A program made the translations under genes and the position numbers. 64,000 nucleotides of DNA from Blautia luti (lineage in GTDB: Bacteria > Bacillota > Clostridia > Lachnospirales > Lachnospiraceae): the NCBI RefSeq assembly GCF_033096465.1, contig NZ_AP028156.1, positions 1,508,501 through 1,572,500 of the forward strand, written 5' to 3'. This document shows, piece after piece, positions 53,889 to 61,300 of the stretch. The notes beneath the pieces are model-generated. The model was not told where the DNA came from and made no database searches. It worked only from the letters and a program-made list of their open reading frames with translations. Position 1 is the first letter of the stretch; every line of letters begins with the position of its first letter.

Positions 53889-54407
53889 ATGGCAGACGAG
53901 ATGGATTATATGGCACAGGCAAAGGAACTGGCTGATTCCTACAGGCTGCTGGTACGCAGGCGGGATATGCTCCGGCAGCAGTACGAGGATTCCCGGTCCT
54001 GGTTTTACACTAAGGATGAGATCATCTATAAGCTGTCGCAGGGCGCACATGAGGAATCCGAGCACGTACAGACCAGTGGTACATCGAATCCGGTGGAGCG
54101 CACCGTGCTGAACTGTGACAAGGTGCTGGCATCCATGAACCGGGAAGTACAGACCCAGCGCACCGAGCAGTTTCTGGAACCTTACTATGAAGTCTGTGAA
54201 CAGATTGAACTCTTTGAGATAGGACTTCGCAGTTTGCGCGGACAGACCCGGCTTGTGGCAGAGCAGCTGTTTGTAGATGGGAAGAAGCAGTCGGAGATCA
54301 CAGGGGCAGAGGGAAAACTGCTAACCCGTCGAAACGTAGTCCGGGAAAAAGAAAATGCTTTGCAGGGAATTGCGGCTGTGATTCGCTGGAGAAGGGAGGG
54401 AGCATAA
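53889..54407 (+). CDS. DUF1492-type phage regulator
   Basis: 172 residues after an AGGAGGTGCAGT site. Two helical halves: coiled LADSYRLLVRRRDMLRQQYEDSRS and a C-terminal HTH-like end (LVAEQLFVDGKKQSEITGAEGKLLTRRNVVREKENAL). Resembles DUF1492/ArpU-like proteins that control late genes in Gram-positive phages; the assignment is by pattern only. The next gene follows after one base. Confidence 0.65.
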   Translation: MADEMDYMAQAKELADSYRLLVRRRDMLRQQYEDSRSWFYTKDEIIYKLSQGAHEESEHVQTSGTSNPVERTVLNCDKVLASMNREVQTQRTEQFLEPYYEVCEQIELFEIGLRSLRGQTRLVAEQLFVDGKKQSEITGAEGKLLTRRNVVREKENALQGIAAVIRWRREGA

Positions 54408-54408
54408 T

Positions 54409-54861
54409 ATGCAGGCAGAAGAAATTATGGAGAAGAAAATTGCTTCAGCAATGGAGGTCTGTAAAAAGTACAATCGTATCAAGGCCGATGGAAAAAAGGC
54501 AGAGGCGGTATGGAAGTATAATCTGGATATGGCTGCGGATGCCAAATATCCAAAAGAAACCGAAATGTATGAGGAATATGCAGACAAAGCTCTGGCTGGA
54601 TTCAAGGCTTCGATTAAATGGCTGAAAATAGTAGACAGAGCTATGAGAATGGTTTTGCCTTACGAAGCCGAGCAGGTTTTGATACAGCATTTTGTTGAGG
54701 GAAAGCCGCTCAAATCTATTCGTGGAGGACGGAACCAGTATATGTCCAGAACCACAGCAACAAAGTATAAGAAAATCGGAATCCAAAAACTGGCTGATAA
54801 TATTTCTTCTGTTGAGGCCGACTTGAAGAAGCTGGAGGAGACTCTGGAAAATTCTTTGTGA
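54409..54861 (+). CDS. Hypothetical phage protein, possibly HTH
   Basis: 150 residues, helical. The segment LPYEAEQVLIQHFVEGKPLKSIRGGRNQYMSRTTATKYKKIGIQKLADNI looks like a sigma-region-4-type helix-turn-helix that ends with a recognition-like helix. It may be a transcription regulator paired with the DUF1492-like protein (inference). More A/T-rich than its neighbours. Confidence 0.6.
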   Translation: MQAEEIMEKKIASAMEVCKKYNRIKADGKKAEAVWKYNLDMAADAKYPKETEMYEEYADKALAGFKASIKWLKIVDRAMRMVLPYEAEQVLIQHFVEGKPLKSIRGGRNQYMSRTTATKYKKIGIQKLADNISSVEADLKKLEETLENSL

Positions 54862-54909
54862 TTTGGACATGATGCGGTCTTAAATGAACGCAGATGAACA
54901 TTTTTCCAG

Positions 54910-54938
54910 TTTACCGTACACTGGCTTTTTGCTATACT
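54910..54938 (+). promoter_or_regulatory. Promoter upstream of the PemK/MazF-like gene
   Basis: TTTACC (54910-54915) and TATACT (54933-54938) 17 bases apart in the 226-base gap before the gene at 55088. Confidence 0.6.
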
Positions 54939-54977
54939 TTAAACTAGGAAAATAGGAGAAACGAAGGCGTGGAAAGT

Positions 54978-55008
54978 CCGGGAGCAGAAGATGCTGTCCG
55001 GTATTTTT
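54978..55008 (+). terminator. Terminator-like hairpin 40 bases after the promoter
   Basis: CCGG-AGCA ... TGCT-CCGG (4+4 bp with a small internal loop) followed by TATTTTTTAT. It would release an RNA of about 65 bases or attenuate the downstream gene. A 7-bp hairpin (GCCGCCT / GGGCGGC, 55029-55056) follows. A GTG-started 22-codon frame (54969) spans this region; I do not call it. Confidence 0.5.
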
Positions 55009-55087
55009 TATGCCTTTTTACATTTTGTGCCGCCTAAAAGTGTGAACTTGGGCGGCCTTTTGCTATCAACATGGAGGTGATATCCTG

Positions 55088-55657
55088 ATGGGACGAAAGA
55101 AAAGTAATGCCCGGCCGGTAGAGCGCGGCCGCAAGATCCATGTCAATAAATACATCAACCAGCGTGGAAAAACGAAGCCGCACCGCAGATCAGAGGCGTC
55201 CTGCAAGCTGACATCGAAAGAACCTCAGTTTCACGAGATGACAGCTGACCAGTGGCCGGCAACAAAGACACCGAAGCAGTATGAAATCTGGTTTGCAGAA
55301 TTGGGGAACCATTATGGCACTTCGGTGCAGAGCGGAAACCGTCCGGTGCTGGTCATCAGCAACGATATGGCAAACCGCAATTCTCCGATCATCACGGTGA
55401 TCCCGATGAGTTCTAAGCTGAAGAAGCTGGAACTGCCGGTACACATTCCAGTCACCTGGAGAGACTGCGAAATGCTCCGGGATGAAGAACTGGAAGAATC
55501 AATTCTGCTGGTGGAGCAGATCACGACCATTGACAAGATGGTTCTGTGCAGCCGGCTCTGCCGTGTGACCTCGGCCAAGAAAAAGCAGGAGATCGAAGTT
55601 GCTGTTAAAAAGCAGTTTGCGATGCAGGCTTGTACGGGAAGGGAGGCGCAGGCATGA
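55088..55657 (+). CDS. PemK/MazF-like protein without a visible antitoxin
   Basis: 189 residues. The basic N-terminal extension (about 60 residues, GRKKSNARPVERGRKIHVNK) is followed by a PemK/MazF fold: QYEIWFAELGNHYGTSVQSGNRPVLVISND, SPIITVIPMSSKL, ESILLVEQITTIDKMVL. MazF proteins cut RNA at short sequences; the usual antitoxin gene upstream is absent. It may be a phage-tamed member used in RNA processing or host takeover. Its stop overlaps the primase start (ATGA). Confidence 0.8.
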   Translation: MGRKKSNARPVERGRKIHVNKYINQRGKTKPHRRSEASCKLTSKEPQFHEMTADQWPATKTPKQYEIWFAELGNHYGTSVQSGNRPVLVISNDMANRNSPIITVIPMSSKLKKLELPVHIPVTWRDCEMLRDEELEESILLVEQITTIDKMVLCSRLCRVTSAKKKQEIEVAVKKQFAMQACTGREAQA

Positions 55658-58083
55658 TGGACATCAAGAACATTCCGGGCAAGCTGAAAATGACCTGCAG
55701 CTTCTGTGTCTGGAAATTTGAAAAGCGCAATGGACAGAAAACGAAGATGCCGTACAACCCGGCAACGGGAGAACGGGCAAAGATCAATGACCTGCGTACA
55801 TTTTCAGATTTCAAGAATACCCTCGTCACCTATGCGATGGGCGGTTATGACGGTATCGGTATTGCAGTTGGCAACGGAATCGGTGCTTTTGATATCGACC
55901 ACTGTATCCGGGAGGATGGCACGCTGAACGATACAGCGGATACTGTTCTTTCCATCTTTCCTACGGCTTACGTGGAAAAATCTCCGTCCGGGAAAGGACT
56001 GAGAGGTTTCTTCTGTGTGCCGGAAGACTACGTCTATGACAAGACGGTCTACTACATCAACAACCGCAGCAAAGGTCTGGAAGTGTATATGCCCGGTGCG
56101 ACGAACCGCTTCGTCACCGTAACGGGAGATGTTTACCGCACAGGTGAGATCCCAAACGATGAAACGGCAATGACAACACTGCTGGACACGCTGATGAAGC
56201 GAAACAAGCAGGTGCAGCAGACCCATTTCCAGCACCATTCGTATCTGGATGATGAGGCAGTTATCGCACACGCCAATGAAGCCAGCAACAGTGATAAATT
56301 CAAAAAACTCTTTGCCGGTGACTGGGAAGATCTCTATGGCAGCCAGTCGGATGCAGATATGGCGTTACTGTCCATTTTGGCATTCTGGTGTGGCTGCGAT
56401 GAGGAGCAGATGGATCGCATCTTCCGTACATCGGGCTTGATGCGTGATAAGTGGGATCGCAAGCAGGCTGGTTCGACCTACGGTGCGATTTCCATCCGCA
56501 ATACCGTCAATACCTGTTCGGCTGTCTATATGCCGGTCAATGTGCAGGACATTGTCGATGAGGAATTTTCCAAGCTGGATGAGGATGATTATATCGAGTT
56601 TCAGCCGGATCTCACCAAGATCACAGTTACTCTGGAAGAAATGGCTCCGCATACAAATGCCCGGTATGGAAGAAATGAGATCGGTATGGGCAATATGTTT
56701 GCGGATTATTTCAAGCAGATCGCCCGGTACAACAGTGAGCGTAAAGGCTGGTATGTCTATGACGGCTCTGTCTGGCGGCCGGACAAAGGAAATCTCAAGG
56801 TGTCGGAACTGGCAAAGCTGCTGGCTGATAAGCTGTATGTGTTTGCCCTGACGATCACCGAAGAGGATGCCAGGAAGCGGTTCATCGACCGTGTCCGAAA
56901 GCTGCAGCTGCGTAAGAACCGGGAAACGATGATGAAAGATGCCATGTCCGTGTATCCGATCTCCATGCAGGCGTTCGACAGGAACAAGTATTTCTTTAAT
57001 TGCAAAAATGGAACGCTGGATATGCGGACACTGGAATTCAGGGAGCATCGGCCGGAGGATTATCTCACAATGGAATCCGGTATTACCTATGACCCGGATG
57101 CAGACTGCCAACGCTGGCACTCGTTTATCAAGGAAGTCATGTGCGGTGATGCAGATCTGGCAGACTTCCTTCAGCGTTCTTTGGGATACGCCCTGACAGG
57201 AGACACCTCGCAGGAGTGTATGTTTATCCTTTACGGTGCCACTTCCCGAAACGGAAAAGGTACTGCAATGGAAACATTCCTGAAGATCATGGGCGACTAC
57301 GGAAAGACATCAAATCCGGATATGCTGGCAGCTAAATTCCGTGGTGGGAACACAGGCGGACCTTCGGAAGAAGTGGCTCGTCTGGTCGGTTCCAGATTCG
57401 TAAATATCTCTGAGCCGGAGAAGAAGATCACATTCAATGCAGCTCTCGTAAAAAGAATGACCGGCAACGATACCATCAACGCCCGATTCCTGAATGAGAA
57501 CAGCTTTGATTTTGTGCCAGTGTTCAAGATTTTTATCAATACGAACTACCTGCCCAATGTTAATGATATGACCCTGTTCCAATCCGGCCGACTGAAAATC
57601 ATACCGTTCAACCGTCACTTTGAAGAGGGAGAACAGGACCAGGGGCTGAAGGGGCAGTTTGCGAAGCCGGAGAACCTGTCAGGTATTTTCAACTGGTGCT
57701 TGGAAGGGTACAAGAAATATTGCCAGCGAGGTCTGGAACTTCCGCAGGCTGTCACAAAAGCTACGGAAGATTACAAGGATGATTCTGATCGAATCGGACA
57801 GTTTATCGAAGCGTGGCTGGAAAAAGATAATGAGGCTGAACTTCGGACCGCTGCAGCATACCAGTTGTACACAAAGTGGTGTGAGGAGAATGGTTATTCT
57901 TCGGAAAACCAGAAGAACTTCAAAAATGCCATCGGCGTGCATTTTACAGTGGCTCGAAAACGGCCCAAAGGCGGTGGCGGCCAAACGACGCTGATTCTCG
58001 GCTGTAAATTCAAGGAAGTGGAAGAAGGGGCAGAGGATCAGACTGTGCAGGATGCTTACAAGCCCAAAGACAGCCTTCTGTAA
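55654..58083 (+). CDS. Phage/plasmid primase-helicase (P4/D5 family)
   Basis: 809 residues from ATG 55654. N-terminal primase-polymerase part: GYDGIGIAVGNGIGAFDIDHC, then VEKSPSGKGLRGFFCVP and GLEVYMPGATNRFVTVTGD. The C-terminal superfamily 3 helicase (D5_N plus Walker A) has ECMFILYGATSRNGKGTAMETFLKIMGDYG, VNISEPEKKITFN, FVPVFKIFINTNYLPNVNDM. It primes and unwinds DNA at the origin of the element. The proposed origin lies 30 bases after its stop. Confidence 0.92.
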   Translation: MMDIKNIPGKLKMTCSFCVWKFEKRNGQKTKMPYNPATGERAKINDLRTFSDFKNTLVTYAMGGYDGIGIAVGNGIGAFDIDHCIREDGTLNDTADTVLSIFPTAYVEKSPSGKGLRGFFCVPEDYVYDKTVYYINNRSKGLEVYMPGATNRFVTVTGDVYRTGEIPNDETAMTTLLDTLMKRNKQVQQTHFQHHSYLDDEAVIAHANEASNSDKFKKLFAGDWEDLYGSQSDADMALLSILAFWCGCDEEQMDRIFRTSGLMRDKWDRKQAGSTYGAISIRNTVNTCSAVYMPVNVQDIVDEEFSKLDEDDYIEFQPDLTKITVTLEEMAPHTNARYGRNEIGMGNMFADYFKQIARYNSERKGWYVYDGSVWRPDKGNLKVSELAKLLADKLYVFALTITEEDARKRFIDRVRKLQLRKNRETMMKDAMSVYPISMQAFDRNKYFFNCKNGTLDMRTLEFREHRPEDYLTMESGITYDPDADCQRWHSFIKEVMCGDADLADFLQRSLGYALTGDTSQECMFILYGATSRNGKGTAMETFLKIMGDYGKTSNPDMLAAKFRGGNTGGPSEEVARLVGSRFVNISEPEKKITFNAALVKRMTGNDTINARFLNENSFDFVPVFKIFINTNYLPNVNDMTLFQSGRLKIIPFNRHFEEGEQDQGLKGQFAKPENLSGIFNWCLEGYKKYCQRGLELPQAVTKATEDYKDDSDRIGQFIEAWLEKDNEAELRTAAAYQLYTKWCEENGYSSENQKNFKNAIGVHFTVARKRPKGGGGQTTLILGCKFKEVEEGAEDQTVQDAYKPKDSLL

Positions 58084-58111
58084 ACTTTTTTCGTGGATTT
58101 CGGGCTGCGTT

Positions 58112-58217
58112 GTAGCGAGTAGCAGGTTTGTAGCCGAGATTTCATACCCCTTTTTATTATTACTTTCTTTTATAGCTTTCTTATATAAAATTCAGCTACA
58201 TAGTTGCTACGTGCTAC
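58112..58217. other. Candidate replication origin: mirrored GTAGC repeats around AT-rich DNA
   Basis: GTAGC occurs at 58112, 58119 and 58130, and its complement GCTAC at 58195, 58206 and 58213. The spacings (7 and 11, then 11 and 7) mirror each other; the 23-base arms match at 18 positions. The 60 bases between are 77% A+T. This iteron-plus-unwinding layout next to the primase-helicase gene fits an origin; a large hairpin is the alternative. Confidence 0.5.
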
Positions 58218-58325
58218 ATGAGTTGAAAAGAAGAAAAGCAAATAAGAGAATTTGAGGTCTGCTTTTCATCTGGGTGGCCCGGCTTTTTGAACAGCCTCAT
58301 TTTGTGAGAGACAGAACGTGGTTCT

Positions 58326-58405
58326 TTTAACCGAAATATTTAACCGAGACAGAGCAGGCAGTCTTTGTGGGAGCCTATTTGTGGGCATGGGCAAAGGCGG
58401 CCTGC
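58326..58405 (+). promoter_or_regulatory. Direct repeat and structured leader before metK
   Basis: TTTAACCGA is repeated at 58326-58334 and 58339-58347. Then GCAGGC (58354-58359) pairs with GCCTGC (58400-58405), and CTTTG (58363-58367) with CAAAG (58392-58396), enclosing a small AGCC / GGCA stem. It ends 30 bases before metK. It does not match SAM-I, SAM-II or related aptamers as far as I can tell. The rest of the 58218-58325 gap shows nothing. Confidence 0.4.
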
Positions 58406-58434
58406 TTTGTGATACATGAAAGAGAGGACAGAAC

Positions 58435-59502
58435 ATGAGTAAGATTATTACCTGTGAACAGGTCAGCAATGGTCATCCCGATAAGATCTGTGACCAGATC
58501 GCAGATGCCATCGTGACCGACATTCTCCAGCATGACAGGAACGCCCGTGTGGCAATCGAGTGTCTGCTGAAAAAGAGCCAGCTTTTTATTGCCGGCGAAG
58601 TCACTACCGATTATCGGCCAAACTACAACCAGATCGTTCACGATGTGTTCAACCGCATCGGTGCTGAAAAGCTGGGTTGGAACCTGACCGAGCTTCTCCG
58701 CATCGGCATTCTGGTGGACAAGCAGTCGCCGGATATTGCACTGGGTGTGGACAAGGGCGGAGCCGGTGACCAGGGCATCATGTATGGCTACGCCACCAAC
58801 GAGACGGCAGAGCAGATGCCGATTCCCTACATGGTCGCCACCAAGTTCCTGCAGCTTCTCAAGGCACATCCGTCTAAGATGTTCCGTGCAGATGCCAAGG
58901 CGCAGGTCAGCTACGATTACGACACCGGACGCATCACCACATTCCTCTGCTCTGTGCAGCACAGCCCAGATGTGGAGGTCAGCGACTTCCGGCACATCAT
59001 CGAATCCATGATGGTGCTTGCCGCCTGCGAGTATGGTCTGGACGGTGACTTCACGAAGCTGGTCAATCCGACCGGCCGTTTCGTTCTGGGCGGCAGCTAC
59101 GCCGACTGTGGTGTGACTGGTCGGAAGCTGGCGTGCGATACCTACGGCGGCATTGGTCGCATGGGTGGCGGTGCTCTGAGCGGTAAAGACCCCACCAAGG
59201 TGGATCGCTCCGCAGCATACATGGCGAGGAAGATTGCCAAGGACATCGTGCAGGCGGGCTACGCTGACAAGTGCGAAGTCCAGCTGGCCTACGCCATCGG
59301 TGTGGTACAGCCGGTAGGTGTGGCTGTGGAGTGCTTCGGTACTGAGCACCAGTCCCTTGACTTCATCGAAGCCTATGTCCATGACAGCTATGACCTGACC
59401 CCACAGGGTATCATCAAGCGGCTGGGACTGCTGGATGTAGATTACAACAAAGTCAGTGCTTACGGTCATTTCGGTAAGGCTGGTCTTCCGTGGGAGGACT
59501 GA
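58435..59502 (+). CDS. metK: Phage S-adenosylmethionine synthetase
   Basis: Makes SAM from methionine and ATP. 355 residues, shorter than the usual 380-400 of cellular MetK. Motifs: CEQVSNGHPDKICDQIADAI, VDKGGAGDQGIMYGYATNET, NPTGRFVLGGSYADCGVTGRK (cellular enzymes have GGPxGDAGLTGRK), and GGGALSGKDPTKVDRSAAYMAR. The replaced residues in the phosphate-binding GGP loop are unusual. It stands before three DNA methyltransferase genes that use SAM, so it likely supplies cofactor for phage DNA modification. Confidence 0.92.
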   Translation: MSKIITCEQVSNGHPDKICDQIADAIVTDILQHDRNARVAIECLLKKSQLFIAGEVTTDYRPNYNQIVHDVFNRIGAEKLGWNLTELLRIGILVDKQSPDIALGVDKGGAGDQGIMYGYATNETAEQMPIPYMVATKFLQLLKAHPSKMFRADAKAQVSYDYDTGRITTFLCSVQHSPDVEVSDFRHIIESMMVLAACEYGLDGDFTKLVNPTGRFVLGGSYADCGVTGRKLACDTYGGIGRMGGGALSGKDPTKVDRSAAYMARKIAKDIVQAGYADKCEVQLAYAIGVVQPVGVAVECFGTEHQSLDFIEAYVHDSYDLTPQGIIKRLGLLDVDYNKVSAYGHFGKAGLPWED

Positions 59503-59505
59503 CCT

Positions 59506-59865
59506 ATGCCGTACAGACCAAAGACACCGTGCCATCACCCCGGCTGCCCGGAGCTGGTGGAAGCCGGCCAGCTCTACTGTGAGAAGCACCTGCCTCTCCA
59601 TCCAGAGGTGACCCGCCCGGCAGCGAAGCGTGGATACAACAGGCGGTGGCAGAAAGCCAGAAAGTCGTATCTGGAAGCTCATCCACTCTGTGTGCAGTGT
59701 GCCAAGCAGGGCAAGTACGTCCGGGCAACGGTTGTGGACCATATCATTCCACACCGTGGTGACCAGAAACTTTTCTGGGACCAGAATAACTGGCAGTCGC
59801 TCTGCAAAAGCTGCCACGATAAAAAGACGCTGACCGAAGACATCAACCCGCCCTACTCCTACTGA
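59506..59865 (+). CDS. HNH endonuclease
   Basis: 119 residues. N-terminal zinc knuckle (PCHHPGCPELVEAGQLYCEKH), then SYLEAHPLCVQCAKQGKYVRATVVDHIIPHRGDQ, then FWDQNNWQSLCKSCHDKKT: complete HNH motif with catalytic DHIIPH, N and zinc CxxC pairs. In tailed phages such small HNH proteins lie next to terminase genes and help packaging. No terminase follows within this window. Start 3 bases after metK. Confidence 0.9.
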   Translation: MPYRPKTPCHHPGCPELVEAGQLYCEKHLPLHPEVTRPAAKRGYNRRWQKARKSYLEAHPLCVQCAKQGKYVRATVVDHIIPHRGDQKLFWDQNNWQSLCKSCHDKKTLTEDINPPYSY

Positions 59866-60266
59866 CACCCCCGCCGGGGGCCGGGGTCACTTCTCTACGG
59901 TGAAGTCACACGGAGACCGGTGCGCCCTTTTCCGTGAAAAACCGCAAAATTCATAGGCCGGGGGTCAGAGGAATAACGGCGCAAAATGAAACAGGAAAAT
60001 GTACAGGCATCGGAGCTTCGGTTCCGGTGCCATTCTTTTTCCCCGAAATGAACCAAAGTGTGTGAAACCTCTCGTAAACAGGGAGCTTTCGCACATTTTA
60101 GCTTGTTCCGGGAGGAGCAGGGGCGAGCGAGAATCGGCCGCCGCAACAACAATCCAACCTGGCGGGGCGGTGCCGATTTCCACTTCGCCGCTTTTCGTAT
60201 GAATTATGAGATTTTTCTAAGAAACCGCCGAAGAAACGGCGAAAAATGAGAGTGAGGTGAGGGCAG
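59866..60266. other. 400-base gene-free, hairpin-rich stretch
   Basis: No supported gene. CCCCC-GCC-GGGGG at 59868-59880 and a weak ACTTC / GAAGT stem near 59890-59905 lie at its start. A terminator hairpin, GGCATCGGAGC-TTCG-GTTCCGGTGCC then ATTCTTTTT (60006-60040), ends the metK-HNH transcript. The remaining 200 bases before the zinc-finger gene show no clear signal apart from the ribosome binding site GTGAGGTGAGG. Confidence 0.6.
60006..60040 (+). terminator. Intrinsic terminator after the HNH gene
   Basis: 11-bp stem GGCATCGGAGC / GTTCCGGTGCC (two G-T pairs) with a TTCG loop, followed by a T-rich run. Confidence 0.85.
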
Positions 60267-60575
60267 ATGGAAGACTACACGGCTGAGATGATCAAGGACA
60301 TGGCGTTTTCGTTCTGTCCTCAGTGCGGCACGGCAATCATACCAAACCACAAAGGCAGACCACGGAAGTTCTGCTCTCCGGAATGCCGGTCACGGTGGAA
60401 CAACACCCATCCGAAGCCGGAGAACTGGAAGACCGTGCGGTCGAAGATCTGCCCGGTGTGCGGCAGGGAGTTTTCCTATCGGCATCAGTACGGGTTGGAA
60501 CGGAAATATTGCAGCCGGGCTTGTGCCAACCGGGGCAGAGGAAAGGAGGCAAAAGATGCAGCCGTTGAGTATTGA
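60267..60575 (+). CDS. Zinc-finger phage protein
   Basis: 102 residues with two treble-clef-like zinc motifs: FCPQCGTAIIPNHKGRPRKFCSPECRSRW and ICPVCGREF...RKYCSRACANRG. Probably binds nucleic acid; exact function unknown. It is the first gene after the hairpin-rich gap and overlaps the next zinc protein gene by 20 bases. The two share the same finger type, pointing to duplication. Confidence 0.75.
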   Translation: MEDYTAEMIKDMAFSFCPQCGTAIIPNHKGRPRKFCSPECRSRWNNTHPKPENWKTVRSKICPVCGREFSYRHQYGLERKYCSRACANRGRGKEAKDAAVEY

Positions 60576-61059
60576 ACGGGATGTCAGAAGAAATGGCATC
60601 CGTATGGATTGTGTTTTTGAAGGAACGGCGTTTGATACTGCCAGGGAGCAGGTGAGGACGCTGCGGCTTTCTGGAACGAAACTTTCTCAGATCGCAGAGC
60701 AGACGGGAATGCCTGTGGAACAGGTGATGGATTACTGCCGGGAACTGGGATTGCCGGAAATAGGAAGCTGCCATCTGGTGCCGCCGGGCCGAGTGAAAGA
60801 ACGCAGATGTCCAGTCTGTGGAAGAATCATCGGGCAGAGTGGAAGAGGTGCGCCGAGAAAATATTGTTCGGATGAGTGCTATGCCGAATATGAACGAAGG
60901 AATTATAAACGGGAAAAGGCTGGCAGGGTAGCATTCTGTCAGAACTGTGGCCGTCCGTTTACGGCAATCTGCGAAAGCAGGAGTCAGCGGATGTTCTGCA
61001 GCAGAAATTGTTATTTTGAATTTCGATATGGAATGAAGGAGGCGAAGGAGCATGAGTGA
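60556..61059 (+). CDS. HTH and zinc-finger phage protein
   Basis: 167 residues from ATG 60556 (site AGGAGGCAAAAG). An N-terminal helix-turn-helix-like part (VRTLRLSGTKLSQIAEQTGMPVEQVMDYCRELGL) is followed by two zinc fingers (RCPVCGRIIGQSGRGAPRKYCSDECYAEY and FCQNCGRPF...RMFCSRNCYFEF). Likely a DNA-binding regulator. Start codon of the next small gene lies 7 bases inside its end. Confidence 0.75.
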   Translation: MQPLSIERDVRRNGIRMDCVFEGTAFDTAREQVRTLRLSGTKLSQIAEQTGMPVEQVMDYCRELGLPEIGSCHLVPPGRVKERRCPVCGRIIGQSGRGAPRKYCSDECYAEYERRNYKREKAGRVAFCQNCGRPFTAICESRSQRMFCSRNCYFEFRYGMKEAKEHE

Positions 61060-61279
61060 AAAGGTGATCGGTGTGTACCCATTGTTCAACACCGGGGGTA
61101 TTTGTGTACATGCAATCGACTATGCGGAAGATAAGGTCCTGGCATCTGTGAACGGGGAAAACCCGGAATGGTGCGAGATGGCAGAGAAACCGCAGCCAGA
61201 AGAAGATGGCAGTGAAATGGAGTCGGGCTTTTTGTTCGGCTCCTTTTTCGTGCCGTTCTCCGGGGTCATACGCATGTGA
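61052..61279 (+). CDS. Small hypothetical protein
   Basis: 75 residues, starting MSEKVIGVYPLFNTGGICVHAIDYAEDKVLASVNGENPEW, which looks like a small beta-sheet domain, with a hydrophobic end FLFGSFFVPFSGVIRM. Not recognised. It lies between the zinc-finger gene and the first methyltransferase, overlapping the former by 8 bases. Confidence 0.6.
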   Translation: MSEKVIGVYPLFNTGGICVHAIDYAEDKVLASVNGENPEWCEMAEKPQPEEDGSEMESGFLFGSFFVPFSGVIRM

Positions 61280-61300
61280 ATCTAAAACGGGAGGGCTTAC

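Noticed and set aside
58326..58434. Known SAM riboswitch before metK
   Set aside because: None of the conserved core sequences of SAM-I, SAM-II or SAM-III types can be located.
58375..59868. 497-residue minus-strand frame opposite metK and the HNH gene
   Set aside because: Shadow; both plus-strand genes have complete motifs and ribosome binding sites.
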